Shown: positions 1 to 8,152, numbered from the stretch's first letter. The stretch is 15,203 nucleotides of DNA from JBQLZO01 sp052168315 (GCA_052168315.1 JBQLZO010000021.1:1-15203), one strand, 5' to 3'. A program made the numbers and translations. Notes: generated from the sequence alone by a model not told the origin.

Positions 1-2
1 TC

Positions 3-1532
3 CCGTTCCCCACCGTGCAGGCCCGGAACCTGTTCCATGTCTCGGCCGCGATGCACGATGCGTGGGCGGCGTTTGACCCGGAGGTCTCCGGCCTGCTCGT
101 CGAGGCCGAGACCGACCTGCCGCCCGAGGACCGGCTCATCCGCATCGCGCTCGGCACGGCCGCCGTCCAGGTGCTGCGCCATCGATACGCCCTGACCAAC
201 CGCGATGGCCTGGCGATGATGAAGTTCGAGCGGTCGCTGCGCGACCACGCCCTGCTCGCGCCGTGGCGCGATGACGAGGAGGTCCGGGCCGCCGAACTGG
301 GCCACCGGGTGGCCGAGGCGATCATCGCCCGGCACGCCGACGATGGCTCGAACGAGCAGGGGCGTTACCTCAACGCGTCGTCGTATCGCCCGGCGAACCC
401 ACCGCTCGACCCTTGGCGGTCCGGCACCTCGCTCGATGATCCCAACCGCTGGCAGCCGATCGTGGTTGATGGCCGCACGCAGCGACCGGTCACGCCGCAC
501 TGGGTCGATGTGCGCCCGTTCGCGCTGCCCGAGCGGGAGGCGGGCAGGCCGTACCTCGACCCCGGCCCGCCGCCGATGCTGAATGAGCAGGACCACGCCG
601 TGCTGGCCGCGGCGATGGTCGAGCTCATCCTGCTCAGCAGCCGCATCGATGGCGCATCGGGCGCTCCGGAAGCCGACTACGGGCGCGTGGTCGCCGAGTA
701 CTGGGAGGATGGGCCGGCGACCGAATCGCCGCCGGGGCACTGGAACCTGTTCGCCCTGGAAGTGGCCGAGCGCATAACCGCCGGCATGAGCGGACCCGAG
801 CGGCTCAGGTGGGAGATCGAGCTGTTCGCCGCCCTGAACGCCGCGCTGCACGACGCCGCGATCGCGTGCTGGGACATCAAGTACCACTACGACTCCATCC
901 GCCCCATCTCCCTGATCCGGCACATGGGCGCGCTCGGCCAGTCCAGCGATCCCGCGCTCCCGAGCCACCACCCCCTCGGCCTGCCGCTGGTGCCCGGGCT
1001 CATCGAACTCGTCGATGCCGAATCGTCGGCCTCGTCCCAACGCCACGAGGGTCTGACACCCGGCGAACTCGCCATCTACTGCTGGCGCGGCAACCCCGAT
1101 CACCCCAATACGCAGGTCTCCGGCGCCGGCTGGATGCCCGCCACCTCATGGCTCCCATATCAGGGCGCAGACTTCATCACACCGGCCTTCCCCGGCTACC
1201 CCTCCGGTCACAGCACCTACAGCGCCGCGGCCGCAACGATCCTCGCGCTCCACACCGGCTCCGACGAAATCCCCGGTGGCCCCATCCGGTTCACTGCCGG
1301 TGGCGAGTCGTTCCTGGAATTGGAGCACGGGCCCGCCCACGCCGTTGAACTCGAATGGCACTCCTTCTCGGAGGCGGCCGCGGAGGCCGGCAAGAGCCGC
1401 CTGTGGGGCGGCATCCACCCGTGGTTCGACGATGCGGGCGGGCAGCGGGTGGGGCGGGAGGTGGCGCGGTTGGTGCGAGAGAGAGTCAACTCGCCCGACC
1501 ACTGTGATCGCAACACTCCAACCCCAAGGTGA
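3..1532 (+). CDS. Vanadium-dependent haloperoxidase-like protein (PAP2 superfamily), 5' end outside window
   Basis: The protein belongs to the vanadium haloperoxidase/PAP2 acid phosphatase superfamily, whose members oxidise halides with H2O2 or hydrolyse phosphate esters. Numbering from the GTG at 15, the vanadate-binding set of vanadium chloroperoxidase is visible with correct local spacing: K289 and R296 in the motif KYHYDSIR, S397-G398-H399 in PSGHSTYSAAA (the His would be the acid-base residue), and R462 and H468 in RLWGGIH. The frame is open through the left edge and the residues before the GTG (PFPT) fit the family motif that leads into ARNLFHVSAAM, so the gene begins outside the window and the GTG is probably internal. 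A signal peptide therefore cannot be judged. It ends 144 bases before the GYF gene on the same strand. Whether it acts on halides or only phosphates cannot be read from these residues, and nothing ties it to the signalling genes to its right. Confidence 0.9.
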   Translation, partial: PFPTVQARNLFHVSAAMHDAWAAFDPEVSGLLVEAETDLPPEDRLIRIALGTAAVQVLRHRYALTNRDGLAMMKFERSLRDHALLAPWRDDEEVRAAELGHRVAEAIIARHADDGSNEQGRYLNASSYRPANPPLDPWRSGTSLDDPNRWQPIVVDGRTQRPVTPHWVDVRPFALPEREAGRPYLDPGPPPMLNEQDHAVLAAAMVELILLSSRIDGASGAPEADYGRVVAEYWEDGPATESPPGHWNLFALEVAERITAGMSGPERLRWEIELFAALNAALHDAAIACWDIKYHYDSIRPISLIRHMGALGQSSDPALPSHHPLGLPLVPGLIELVDAESSASSQRHEGLTPGELAIYCWRGNPDHPNTQVSGAGWMPATSWLPYQGADFITPAFPGYPSGHSTYSAAAATILALHTGSDEIPGGPIRFTAGGESFLELEHGPAHAVELEWHSFSEAAAEAGKSRLWGGIHPWFDDAGGQRVGREVARLVRERVNSPDHCDRNTPTPR

Positions 1533-1591
1533 GACCGTCGCCCTCCGCAGCCGCAAGAACGTGCCCTCCCAGCACGCCGCGATATTCTGCA

Positions 1592-1621
1592 TCAACACCC
1601 AGGGCTTCCACGGCGTATAAT
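1592..1621 (+). promoter_or_regulatory. Candidate sigma70-type promoter for the GYF-domain gene
   Basis: A perfect TATAAT stands at 1616-1621. An 18-base spacer separates it from TCAACA at 1592-1597, which matches 4 of 6 positions of TTGACA. It lies in the gap after the haloperoxidase gene and would start transcription about 50 bases before the ATG at 1677. A perfect -10 box in GC-rich sequence is noticeable, but the -35 is weak and no start site is known. Confidence 0.4.
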
Positions 1622-1676
1622 TAATGCTGGTCGTGTCGGGTCACTCAATAGGTCTCTTTCCGGCAGGCGAACCCAG

Positions 1677-4238
1677 ATGTCAACCAATGTAGATCGGCGG
1701 TTTTATTGCATAATTGACGGGAAGGAACACGGCCCGCTCACAGCCCGCGAACTCATGCGACTCGCGGCCCAAGGCGTGCTCAGGGGCGACGACTTGGTCT
1801 GGGCGAATGATGCGCCAAACCGCGTACCGGCCAATGCGCTCCGCGGGCTGTTTCCCAAGAGCGAGCGGCCGACGGATTCCACAGATGAACCGACGGATAG
1901 AAGCGAACCCGTTGAGAATCAAGCCTCGAGCCATCCTCGGTCCACCAGATCAGAGGTCAAGAGCACCGAGCCGGTGGTCCGTCTCACTCGGATCTTTAGC
2001 ATCTCCCGCAAGCCGCCATGGTGTATTCTGCACCGTTACCATCTGATTGCTGTGTGTGAGGGAGCGATCCTCGACGCCAGGTTCATCCGACGCCCCCGTC
2101 TGCAAGAAGGCGACTTCACGACCGACGGTATCACCGCCTTTCTGACGCGTTCGGGATCATTTGTTCGACGCCTTCCGCTCGACCAATCAACGGCCATCCG
2201 TTGCCAAGCCCTTGTCCGGAAGACCCTGTTCAACAGGTGGCTGTTGGCCCTCCCCTTTGTCACCCTGACCGTTCGCAGTTCAAGCGGAACGCGCGTGCTT
2301 CGGATGCACCGACGGGACGCCCCCAATGTCATCGCACGAATCGAGGAAGTTGCCGCAATCACCTCATCAACGCGATGGCTCCGTCGCCCCTCGGCCTTAT
2401 TACTGTTTGGGCTGTGGTTCCTCTTCATGCTCATGAGCGTGTTTGTGGCGATTCCACTCGGAGAGCTGGGCAGAGGTTTCTGGGTGATATATTGGCCCGC
2501 GGTGCTTGTCAGCTCTATTGCGGTACTGTTCCCGCTGCGAGCCGTGCTCACCCGCGATGAGACTGCGAATGTACCGATCGGTGCCATGTCTTTGATTGAC
2601 CCGCGTATCCGAGAGCACAATGAACTCGGAGCTCGAGAGCCTTTCCGTTCAACGCCGCTCGGGTGGGCAATCAAGTTGATCGCGGGGGCCTGGATTGTTG
2701 GACTCCTTCTCCTTCAGCGAGCCGGCGCCGCCGCGGGTTTCGACGGTGCCTCGCTGTTGAGTTATTTTGAATCGATCCATCTTCAAAATATAATGTCCTC
2801 TGCCAGGTTATGGCTCACACTCCCTGCCGTGGCACTATTATATTATGGCCATTCCTTATTGCGCAGGCGCGATCCCAGATCCGCCGGCGATGCGCGGAAG
2901 CCGTTGCTGTACTTGCGGTCATTTGCGCTCGACGGCCGGACGAGCCTGCAACCCCGCGGGTTCTTTGCCGCGATGCTCGGCGTCTCCGGATACGGGACCT
3001 TCCGCGGATGGTGGGATGCACTGTTCAGGAGCGATGGTGAGAACTCTCTGATCTATCAGGGATGGGTGCTGACGCAATGCGTCCACCCCGTACGCCTCTT
3101 CCGACTCTTCTTCGGTGTGACCGCCGATTCAACCGAGCACTCCCTGGCGAACTTCTTCTCCAAGGTCGGACCCGTCGTGGCGATCGGGAGGCCCGGCGAG
3201 CGCGTCGCCGAGACCGGGGCTCATCGTGAGTATGTGAAGGACGACGAGTGGCGCGATCGCGTCGGCTCCCTCCTGCAGACCTGCCAAGGCGTGCTCCTGC
3301 AGCCGGCCCAGTCGGAGGGAATGGCTTGGGAACTCCGCCGGATCTGCGAGACAGTTCCCTTGGAGCGTGTGCTGATTAACATCCCGACGATCGGCGGGGC
3401 TGCGAATGACTACGAGAACCTCATCGCGATAGTCGAACCCGCGCTGGGTGTCAGGTTCCCGCGATCGGCACCGTTCTGCCCTCGCCCCGTGTTTCTGTGG
3501 TTCGAGCGAGACGGGGCGATTCGATGGTCCGAGGCATCCTATCGCTCTCCAGCCTCGTGGCTGTTCCGAGGTGATGCGGTGGATCTGGAATATACATTGA
3601 GGCCATTCCTCCAAGGGATGCACGGCGGCGAAAGAGAGCAACCACGCGCTCCGCGCCGGTTCGGATGGCCGCACTCAATGGCCGCTCTGCTGTGTCTTGC
3701 GGGTTGGCTCGGACTGTTCGGATTGGTTCTGACACCAAGCAACCCGACGCCGAGCGGTCCCATGGCCGGTTCGCGCTCTGTCTCTGGTGTGGCGCCATCG
3801 TACGCCATCGACATCCCAATATCATGGGATGAGATCACGCCCACCGACCCCTCGATCCGACGGCACTTCCGAAAGCATGGCGTCGGTGGCATCGCCATCA
3901 TCACGACTGCTGACCACGAAGACTTCTCACAGTTCACGCAAGCGGACACTCAGGACTTCGCTGAAGAAGTCGGATCCATGATCCAAGCATCCAGTGGAGC
4001 AAGAATCAGGGACTTTTCGCTGATCTCCGCCGCGCCCCTGCGAATCGGAGAATGGTGCGGCGTTGAACTGCGGCACAGGTACATATTGACGGCGGATGGA
4101 ACAGGGATCGCTTCACGCAGGCTCTTCCTCTCGGACACGGATGGTACTGTGATCATCTTCTTGGAGGAACTCGATGGATTGTCCGGTTCACAGCAGCGAG
4201 AGAACCGTGACATTCTCGCGTCATTGCGCAAGCGCTGA
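1677..4238 (+). CDS. GYF_2-domain multi-pass membrane protein with a Rossmann/TIR-like cytoplasmic region and a PsbP-like C-terminus
   Basis: This is an 853-residue modular protein of unknown function. Residues 8-60 (FYCIIDGKEHGPLT...) match the GYF_2 fold, a protein-interaction module common in planctomycetes. A low-complexity Ser/Thr/Pro linker (about 62-100) follows, then a globular part (108-225). Hydrophobic segments near 237-258, 267-290, 330-348 and 376-393 are likely membrane helices. Residues 409-590 carry a motif series LLYLRSF, GPVVAIGRPGE, GAHREYV, DDEW and WELRRI (W551-E552). This resembles a nucleotide-binding alpha/beta domain seen in bacterial membrane proteins and distantly recalls TIR/SLOG folds. 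A fifth hydrophobic segment (667-686) precedes a tail (709-850, YAIDIPISWDEI...) that looks like a PsbP/DcrB-type domain and should face the other side of the membrane. The ATG at 1677 has only a weak ribosome site. The GYF and TM calls are firm; the Rossmann/TIR-like and PsbP-like calls are tentative. Confidence 0.8.
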   Translation: MSTNVDRRFYCIIDGKEHGPLTARELMRLAAQGVLRGDDLVWANDAPNRVPANALRGLFPKSERPTDSTDEPTDRSEPVENQASSHPRSTRSEVKSTEPVVRLTRIFSISRKPPWCILHRYHLIAVCEGAILDARFIRRPRLQEGDFTTDGITAFLTRSGSFVRRLPLDQSTAIRCQALVRKTLFNRWLLALPFVTLTVRSSSGTRVLRMHRRDAPNVIARIEEVAAITSSTRWLRRPSALLLFGLWFLFMLMSVFVAIPLGELGRGFWVIYWPAVLVSSIAVLFPLRAVLTRDETANVPIGAMSLIDPRIREHNELGAREPFRSTPLGWAIKLIAGAWIVGLLLLQRAGAAAGFDGASLLSYFESIHLQNIMSSARLWLTLPAVALLYYGHSLLRRRDPRSAGDARKPLLYLRSFALDGRTSLQPRGFFAAMLGVSGYGTFRGWWDALFRSDGENSLIYQGWVLTQCVHPVRLFRLFFGVTADSTEHSLANFFSKVGPVVAIGRPGERVAETGAHREYVKDDEWRDRVGSLLQTCQGVLLQPAQSEGMAWELRRICETVPLERVLINIPTIGGAANDYENLIAIVEPALGVRFPRSAPFCPRPVFLWFERDGAIRWSEASYRSPASWLFRGDAVDLEYTLRPFLQGMHGGEREQPRAPRRFGWPHSMAALLCLAGWLGLFGLVLTPSNPTPSGPMAGSRSVSGVAPSYAIDIPISWDEITPTDPSIRRHFRKHGVGGIAIITTADHEDFSQFTQADTQDFAEEVGSMIQASSGARIRDFSLISAAPLRIGEWCGVELRHRYILTADGTGIASRRLFLSDTDGTVIIFLEELDGLSGSQQRENRDILASLRKR

Positions 4239-4443
4239 ACGCAGGCAGGCCGGCGGCCCGTGTACTGCCGCCCACGGTGGGCAATCCGGCGATCAGTCTG
4301 TGGCAATCGTTGGATGAGTCGGCGGTTGCGGTGCGCGTTGACACGACGAAATGCGCATTGCCCCACGCCCCCCATCAGCACCAATGCCGGCACGGCCCCA
4401 AGAGCACTCGGTCGGTATCAGCGGGTCAAGACAAAAGGGCGAA
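4239..4443. other. Intergenic stretch between convergent genes, no gene recognised
   Basis: This lies between the end of the GYF gene and the remnant on the minus strand. A short hairpin, GGCGGC (4252-4257) with GCCGCC (4267-4272) around a 9-base loop, and a smaller CCCA/TGGG fold (4271-4281) follow the stop at 4238. They could end transcription of the GYF gene, but no T-run follows, so this is weak. Plus-strand reading frames crossing the stretch show no family features. Confidence 0.4.
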
Positions 4444-4651
4444 TCAGCGTCCCGAATGGCCCGCCACCTCCTCGATGATGCACGGGAGGACATCGCGCCC
4501 GACGGTGACAACGGCGTGGGTGCCGGTGCAGTTCATGGTAATGCGACCGCCCGGCCAGCGGGGTGGCGTCAGCGCGGCCGCAGGAGATGAACACTCTGTG
4601 CTTGGGCTCGACCATGTACGGGACCTCGGGGACCATGCGGGTCAGCCAGCG
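4444..4651 (-). pseudogene. Frameshifted coding remnant, family not recognised
   Basis: Just beyond the RelA/SpoT-fusion gene, two adjacent minus-strand frames look coding, with mostly G or C at third positions. The first reads QRWLTRMVPEVPYMVEPK... from about 4651 to about 4545 (ATG at 4636). The second continues as GRITMNCTGTHAVVTVGRD... and ends ...EEVAGHSGR at a TGA at 4446-4444. The two frames differ by one base, with the switch near 4540-4553. This is what a single-base frameshift in a once continuous gene tail would look like. The protein is unknown to me. Alternatives are a short separate ORF of 30 codons (ATG at 4536) or chance in GC-rich DNA. No convincing ribosome site precedes either ATG. 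Confidence 0.35.
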
Positions 4652-7404
4652 TTGGTTCTGACAACTTTCCAGCGGCTGTGGCCGCTGGAGTCCCCCGAAT
4701 TGATGGACTCTGGCAGGGATAGGAACGGGTCGTAGTCGTACCGCTGGACTTCCCGGGGCAGCGCATCGAACGAGACCAGGTACGGGCTGGTCTTCGCCTC
4801 AAGGCTCCGCGTAGGCCCATGCCTCCACCCCAGGCTCAGCCGCTCGGCATTCCACCGCGCGTGCTCCAGCCGTGCCATCCGATCGAGTTGCTGCTGGTGA
4901 GCTGGAGCCGGAACCAATCGCTCGGGGGCGCCGGGATCCGGCACGCCGAATCGCACAGGCTCCCGCGGATCGGTCTCCGGAACGATCTCGAACCCCTCAC
5001 TGGCCAGAATCGCTCCGAGCGTCCGGGCCTGCTGCAGGCTTGATGCGCGATACACCGCATCGAGCGACTCCCATGGCAGGACCGATGGGTGGACATTCCG
5101 CGGCGAGTTGATCTGCACGCTCCTGTAGTTCTCGTGCAGCGTCCGCCCGATGCGCTGCACGAACGCATCATCGAGCGGAGCGGCGCCCACCAAGCCCGAA
5201 AGCCCGGGATCCACGAAGAAGCGAATGGTGTCCGGATCCGCAATCATGCGCACCAGACCTCGTTCCGAGTTCCAGCGATGATCCGAGAGAATACCCGAGG
5301 CAGGCAACGAAGGATCGTCCAGAATGCCCACCGTGGCGCGAACGGCCAACGCCAAGCGATACTCGAATCCGGAAACATCGCCTCCTCCGAGACCGAGCAG
5401 TCGGACATCGCCCGGCGAAACGCCCGCTCTGAGCAGATCGGACCAGACACGGATCGGTGCCAAAGGGGAGTACAGCGGCGGCCCCGGCTCCTCCGGTATC
5501 ACATGGATCAGCTGGCTGTAACGCGAGTCGATCCGGTCGCCGTGCGCCACGACCTCACTCTGCGGCGGGAGATAGCCGATTGCTCGCATCGTCGATGCTC
5601 CGGCGCCAAGCCGGTCCCCATCTGTGCCGCTCGGATCCTCGGCGCTCGATAATGCAGCGACCCGCCCGATGATCCCGCTGATTCCAGAGTCGGTACCGCC
5701 GGAGATGATCGTACCACCGAAGTCTCGCAGGGCACTCGTGAGCAGCGCTTCGCCCGCGTCGCCTCCCAACTCATCCATCGACCCGCACGCCCCGGCGACG
5801 ATGACGATCGGCCGCTGATCCAGCGCTGGGGCTCCCTCAGCCGACGAATCGGCTGCGGAACCGCCACCCTCAAGCGAACACAGCAACTCAAGGAGCCTCT
5901 GGACGCACTCCAGCCCCACACGGAGCGAGCCGACCCTGGGCTCCGACGGGTTCGCGGCAACCCGCTCTCGCAGCAAACCGATGATCCGCAGCTCCTGCAT
6001 CATGCGTTCGCGCGTTGTCCCCCTCATCGATGCGAGGCAGTACAGGTGCACCGATTCGAAGAGCTCATCGGCAAACAACGCGAGCCTAGCCTGCTGCAGC
6101 AGGCACTCGGGCACATCCGAGCCGAGCTCTTCACGCTTGCGGCACTCCGCGATCGCTGCGCGGAGTGTCCCGCGCATGGTGCAGAGCCGGGCCGCATCAC
6201 GATCACGCAGCAGCCGCGCGGTGCAGTACGCCATGAGCGCTTCCGGCTCCTCCGGGCGCGAGAGAAACGGCGCTTCGAGAATCCGGGCCGCCTCATCAAA
6301 GCTCTCCTGATCGCCCGGCCCATGCTCAAGGATCAGCTCCGCACGAGCGCACGCCGCCTGCAGGTTCACCGGATCCTCCGCCAGCAACGCATCCAGCAAC
6401 CGGCCGGCCGTCCCCGCATCGCCATCGTGCTGATGCGCCTCGGCCAGCCGGACCCGCAGCCGCGGCCGAGCCGAAGATGCCCGTTCGAAGCACTCGATCG
6501 CACGCCCCCACTCCCCCGATGCCATCGCGAGTTCGCCGCGCATCTCCATCGCCTCGACGAACGACCGATGCAGCGATGGATCATCCGCCGGCAGGTCCAT
6601 CGCCAGCACGCCCTCGGCCGCCATGAGCGCCTTCGAATATTCTGACAACGATTCGTCACCCCGCCCGGTGGACCACAGGCGCCCCGCGTGGCGCTTTCGG
6701 TAGCGATCAAGCTCAACGATGGCCTCTTCGAGCTGCCGCTCGGCGGTGTCGAGCAGCGCCTTGGCCTCCGCCACCCTCCGATGCAGCCTCGCGGGCAGCG
6801 TGAGATCGACCTTGTAGGTCCGGTCGTGGGTCAGTTCGCCCCATGCCTGCGAGATCGCGGGCACGACCTGCACCTCCATCCAGCGCCCGCACCCGCTGGC
6901 CGCATCGATCGGGACGCCGAGCAGGTCCGAGCCGTGCAGGCGGATGATGTAGTGGCGTGCGGTGTATCCAAACTGATCGGGCAGCAGCCGATGTTCCGTG
7001 TCGCCCGATGCCTCGGCGTTGATCTCCAGCCGCCCGCCATCCTCCCCAGCACCTTCCTGTCGCTCGCCCAGCCGTTCGATCAGGCGGCACACAGCATCCC
7101 GATCGCGTCGCGTGGAGGGCACGATCCGCCCGCCGACGAGGTCCATCATCCCTCGATCGGCATCCAGCGGTTCCTTGTAACGCCGTGCGTTGTCGCCGCG
7201 CAGCATCTTCTCCGACACGCTCGACAGCGTCTTGACCCGCACCCCCACCCGAGCCTCCGGAGCCGCCTCATCCGCGATCCGCCGCAGCAGCCCACCCAAC
7301 TGCGCCGCCGCCGTGTTGAGCGCTGGCACCATCCCCATGAACCGCCCAAGTTGCTCCCGATGCCACGCCCGCACCCGCATCAACTCGCCTTCACTCTCCG
7401 ACAT
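4642..7404 (-). CDS. RelA/SpoT-type nucleotide synthetase fused to TPR-like helices, SLOG/LSDAT-like domain and RyR domain
   Basis: The predicted product is a 920-residue alarmone-type synthetase with its own sensor. Residues 50-215 are a RelA/SpoT synthetase domain with these motifs: VKTLSSVSEKML, MDLVGGRIV (D88, predicted metal ligand), FGYTARHYII, and MEVQVVPAISQAWGELTHD (E177, catalytic in the family). There is no HD hydrolase domain. Residues about 255-475 are helical and Ala/Leu-rich, TPR-like. Residues 529-714 (IVIVAGACGSMDELGG, then GGTIISGGTDSGISGIIG) match the SLOG superfamily, most like the LSDAT branch predicted to bind a nucleotide-like ligand. Residues 750-904 hold a helical segment and a RyR domain (LEHARWNAERLSLGWRHG). 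The start chosen is the ATG at 7404, because GGGAGG lies 7 bases upstream; the frame stays open to an ATG at 7542 inside the NUDIX gene, and an ATG at 7464 overlaps the NUDIX stop. It follows the NUDIX gene by 56 bases and is probably cotranscribed. The domain calls are strong; the actual nucleotide made and the ligand are unknown. Confidence 0.88.
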   Translation of the reverse strand: MSESEGELMRVRAWHREQLGRFMGMVPALNTAAAQLGGLLRRIADEAAPEARVGVRVKTLSSVSEKMLRGDNARRYKEPLDADRGMMDLVGGRIVPSTRRDRDAVCRLIERLGERQEGAGEDGGRLEINAEASGDTEHRLLPDQFGYTARHYIIRLHGSDLLGVPIDAASGCGRWMEVQVVPAISQAWGELTHDRTYKVDLTLPARLHRRVAEAKALLDTAERQLEEAIVELDRYRKRHAGRLWSTGRGDESLSEYSKALMAAEGVLAMDLPADDPSLHRSFVEAMEMRGELAMASGEWGRAIECFERASSARPRLRVRLAEAHQHDGDAGTAGRLLDALLAEDPVNLQAACARAELILEHGPGDQESFDEAARILEAPFLSRPEEPEALMAYCTARLLRDRDAARLCTMRGTLRAAIAECRKREELGSDVPECLLQQARLALFADELFESVHLYCLASMRGTTRERMMQELRIIGLLRERVAANPSEPRVGSLRVGLECVQRLLELLCSLEGGGSAADSSAEGAPALDQRPIVIVAGACGSMDELGGDAGEALLTSALRDFGGTIISGGTDSGISGIIGRVAALSSAEDPSGTDGDRLGAGASTMRAIGYLPPQSEVVAHGDRIDSRYSQLIHVIPEEPGPPLYSPLAPIRVWSDLLRAGVSPGDVRLLGLGGGDVSGFEYRLALAVRATVGILDDPSLPASGILSDHRWNSERGLVRMIADPDTIRFFVDPGLSGLVGAAPLDDAFVQRIGRTLHENYRSVQINSPRNVHPSVLPWESLDAVYRASSLQQARTLGAILASEGFEIVPETDPREPVRFGVPDPGAPERLVPAPAHQQQLDRMARLEHARWNAERLSLGWRHGPTRSLEAKTSPYLVSFDALPREVQRYDYDPFLSLPESINSGDSSGHSRWKVVRTNAG

Positions 7405-7411
7405 CGCAATG

Positions 7412-7417
7412 CCTCCC
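7412..7417 (-). promoter_or_regulatory. Ribosome binding site fixing the start of the RelA/SpoT fusion
   Basis: GGGAGG on the minus strand sits 7 bases before the ATG at 7404. The alternative starts at 7542, 7464, 7461 and 7440 have nothing comparable, so this site decides the start. Confidence 0.7.
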
Positions 7418-7460
7418 GGCCGGTTGGTCTCAGGGCTCATCCCGCGTGCATCCGGCACCA

Positions 7461-7898
7461 TCATGCCCGGGGCGGCAGCCCCATGCCCCGCCGATGGGGC
7501 TCCACGATCGCCAGCGACCGCAGCCGCTCTGTTTCTGCCCACACCGCCTCATCATGCTCATCACTCAGAACCGCCGGCCCGCCCGGCTCAACCACACGGC
7601 ACCGAAGCACCAGCACAATCAGCAGAATCGGCGCCCCTCCCGCGGCCCCCTGGAGCAACCATTCCGCCGCCCCGACGAGCCCCTCGCACCGGATCCGCAG
7701 CCCGGTCTCCTCCAGCGTCTCGCGCTCGAGCGCCGCATGCCAGTCCTCCCCCGGCTCCGGCTTCCCGCCGGGCAGTTCCCACTGCCCCGGCCAATGGCGG
7801 GAACTCTGCGTGCGCCGGAGCAAAAGCGTGCGCCCGTCCCCATCCATGATCATCGCCCGCGGGGCCAGCCGGGGCGTCGGCGATGTGCTCTGTTTCAC
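7461..7898 (-). CDS. NUDIX hydrolase (MutT-like)
   Basis: This is a 145-residue single-domain enzyme that should cleave a nucleoside diphosphate linked to another moiety. The full Nudix box is present, from GGKPEPGE to RETLEETGL. It fits G-x5-E-x7-RE-U-x-EE-x-G-U and carries the Glu residues that bind the metal. The preceding strand LLLRRTQSSRHWPGQWELPGG is typical of MutT-type proteins, and the length is normal. The start is the GTG at 7898 with GAGG 6 bases upstream. It heads a minus-strand pair with the RelA/SpoT fusion and is divergent from the TIR-WD40 gene. Some MutT/Nudix enzymes degrade (p)ppGpp, so it could remove the partner's product; that role is inference. It could equally be an 8-oxo-dGTP or ADP-ribose hydrolase, since the sequence does not fix the substrate. 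Confidence 0.93.
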   Translation of the reverse strand: MKQSTSPTPRLAPRAMIMDGDGRTLLLRRTQSSRHWPGQWELPGGKPEPGEDWHAALERETLEETGLRIRCEGLVGAAEWLLQGAAGGAPILLIVLVLRCRVVEPGGPAVLSDEHDEAVWAETERLRSLAIVEPHRRGMGLPPRA

Positions 7899-8152
7899 GA
7901 CCAGCCTCGCACTCTCTGTTGCTGCAGGGATTGAAGCGCGTGCCTTGGATCACATTCTGCTGCATCTTCGGCGGATGCCCGAACGCGGCACTCGTTCAGA
8001 CCCGGCCAAAATGCTCACAGAAAGATGATGACTTGTGCATCGCCGGAGCATAATCTCCCATGCCAGTGTGGGTGCACGCAAGTGACCTTTCGGGATGGCA
8101 AGAACACCTCAGCACCACCATCGTGAATCATCATTGAAGCCGGAGCCCCGTC
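7899..8152. promoter_or_regulatory. Divergent intergenic region between NUDIX and TIR-WD40 genes
   Basis: These 254 bases must hold promoters for both directions. On the plus strand CATAAT at 8049-8054 is a possible -10 box, but no good -35 lies at 16-18 bases. On the minus strand I see no clear promoter. GGAG at 8142-8145 is the ribosome site for the GTG at 8153 and GAGG at 7905-7908 (minus strand) serves the GTG at 7898. No operator-like palindrome was recognised. Confidence 0.4.

Noticed and set aside
4252..4281. Hairpins after the GYF gene as an intrinsic terminator
   Set aside because: Short stems and no T-run; mentioned in the intergenic entry but not called separately.
4277..4735. Plus-strand frame of 152 codons in the stretch after the GYF gene
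   Set aside because: No recognisable motif, no ribosome site, and it overlaps the end of the synthetase gene on the other strand.
7924..7956. TTCAATC with flanking GC bases (minus strand), resembling a tRNA T-arm upstream of the NUDIX gene
   Set aside because: The flanking five-base arms do not pair and there is no acceptor stem or anticodon arm.
6688..8028. Long plus-strand open frame of 446 codons opposite the synthetase and NUDIX genes
   Set aside because: Pro/Arg/His-rich, low-complexity translation without family features, lying antisense to two well-supported genes; typical shadow frame in GC-rich DNA.
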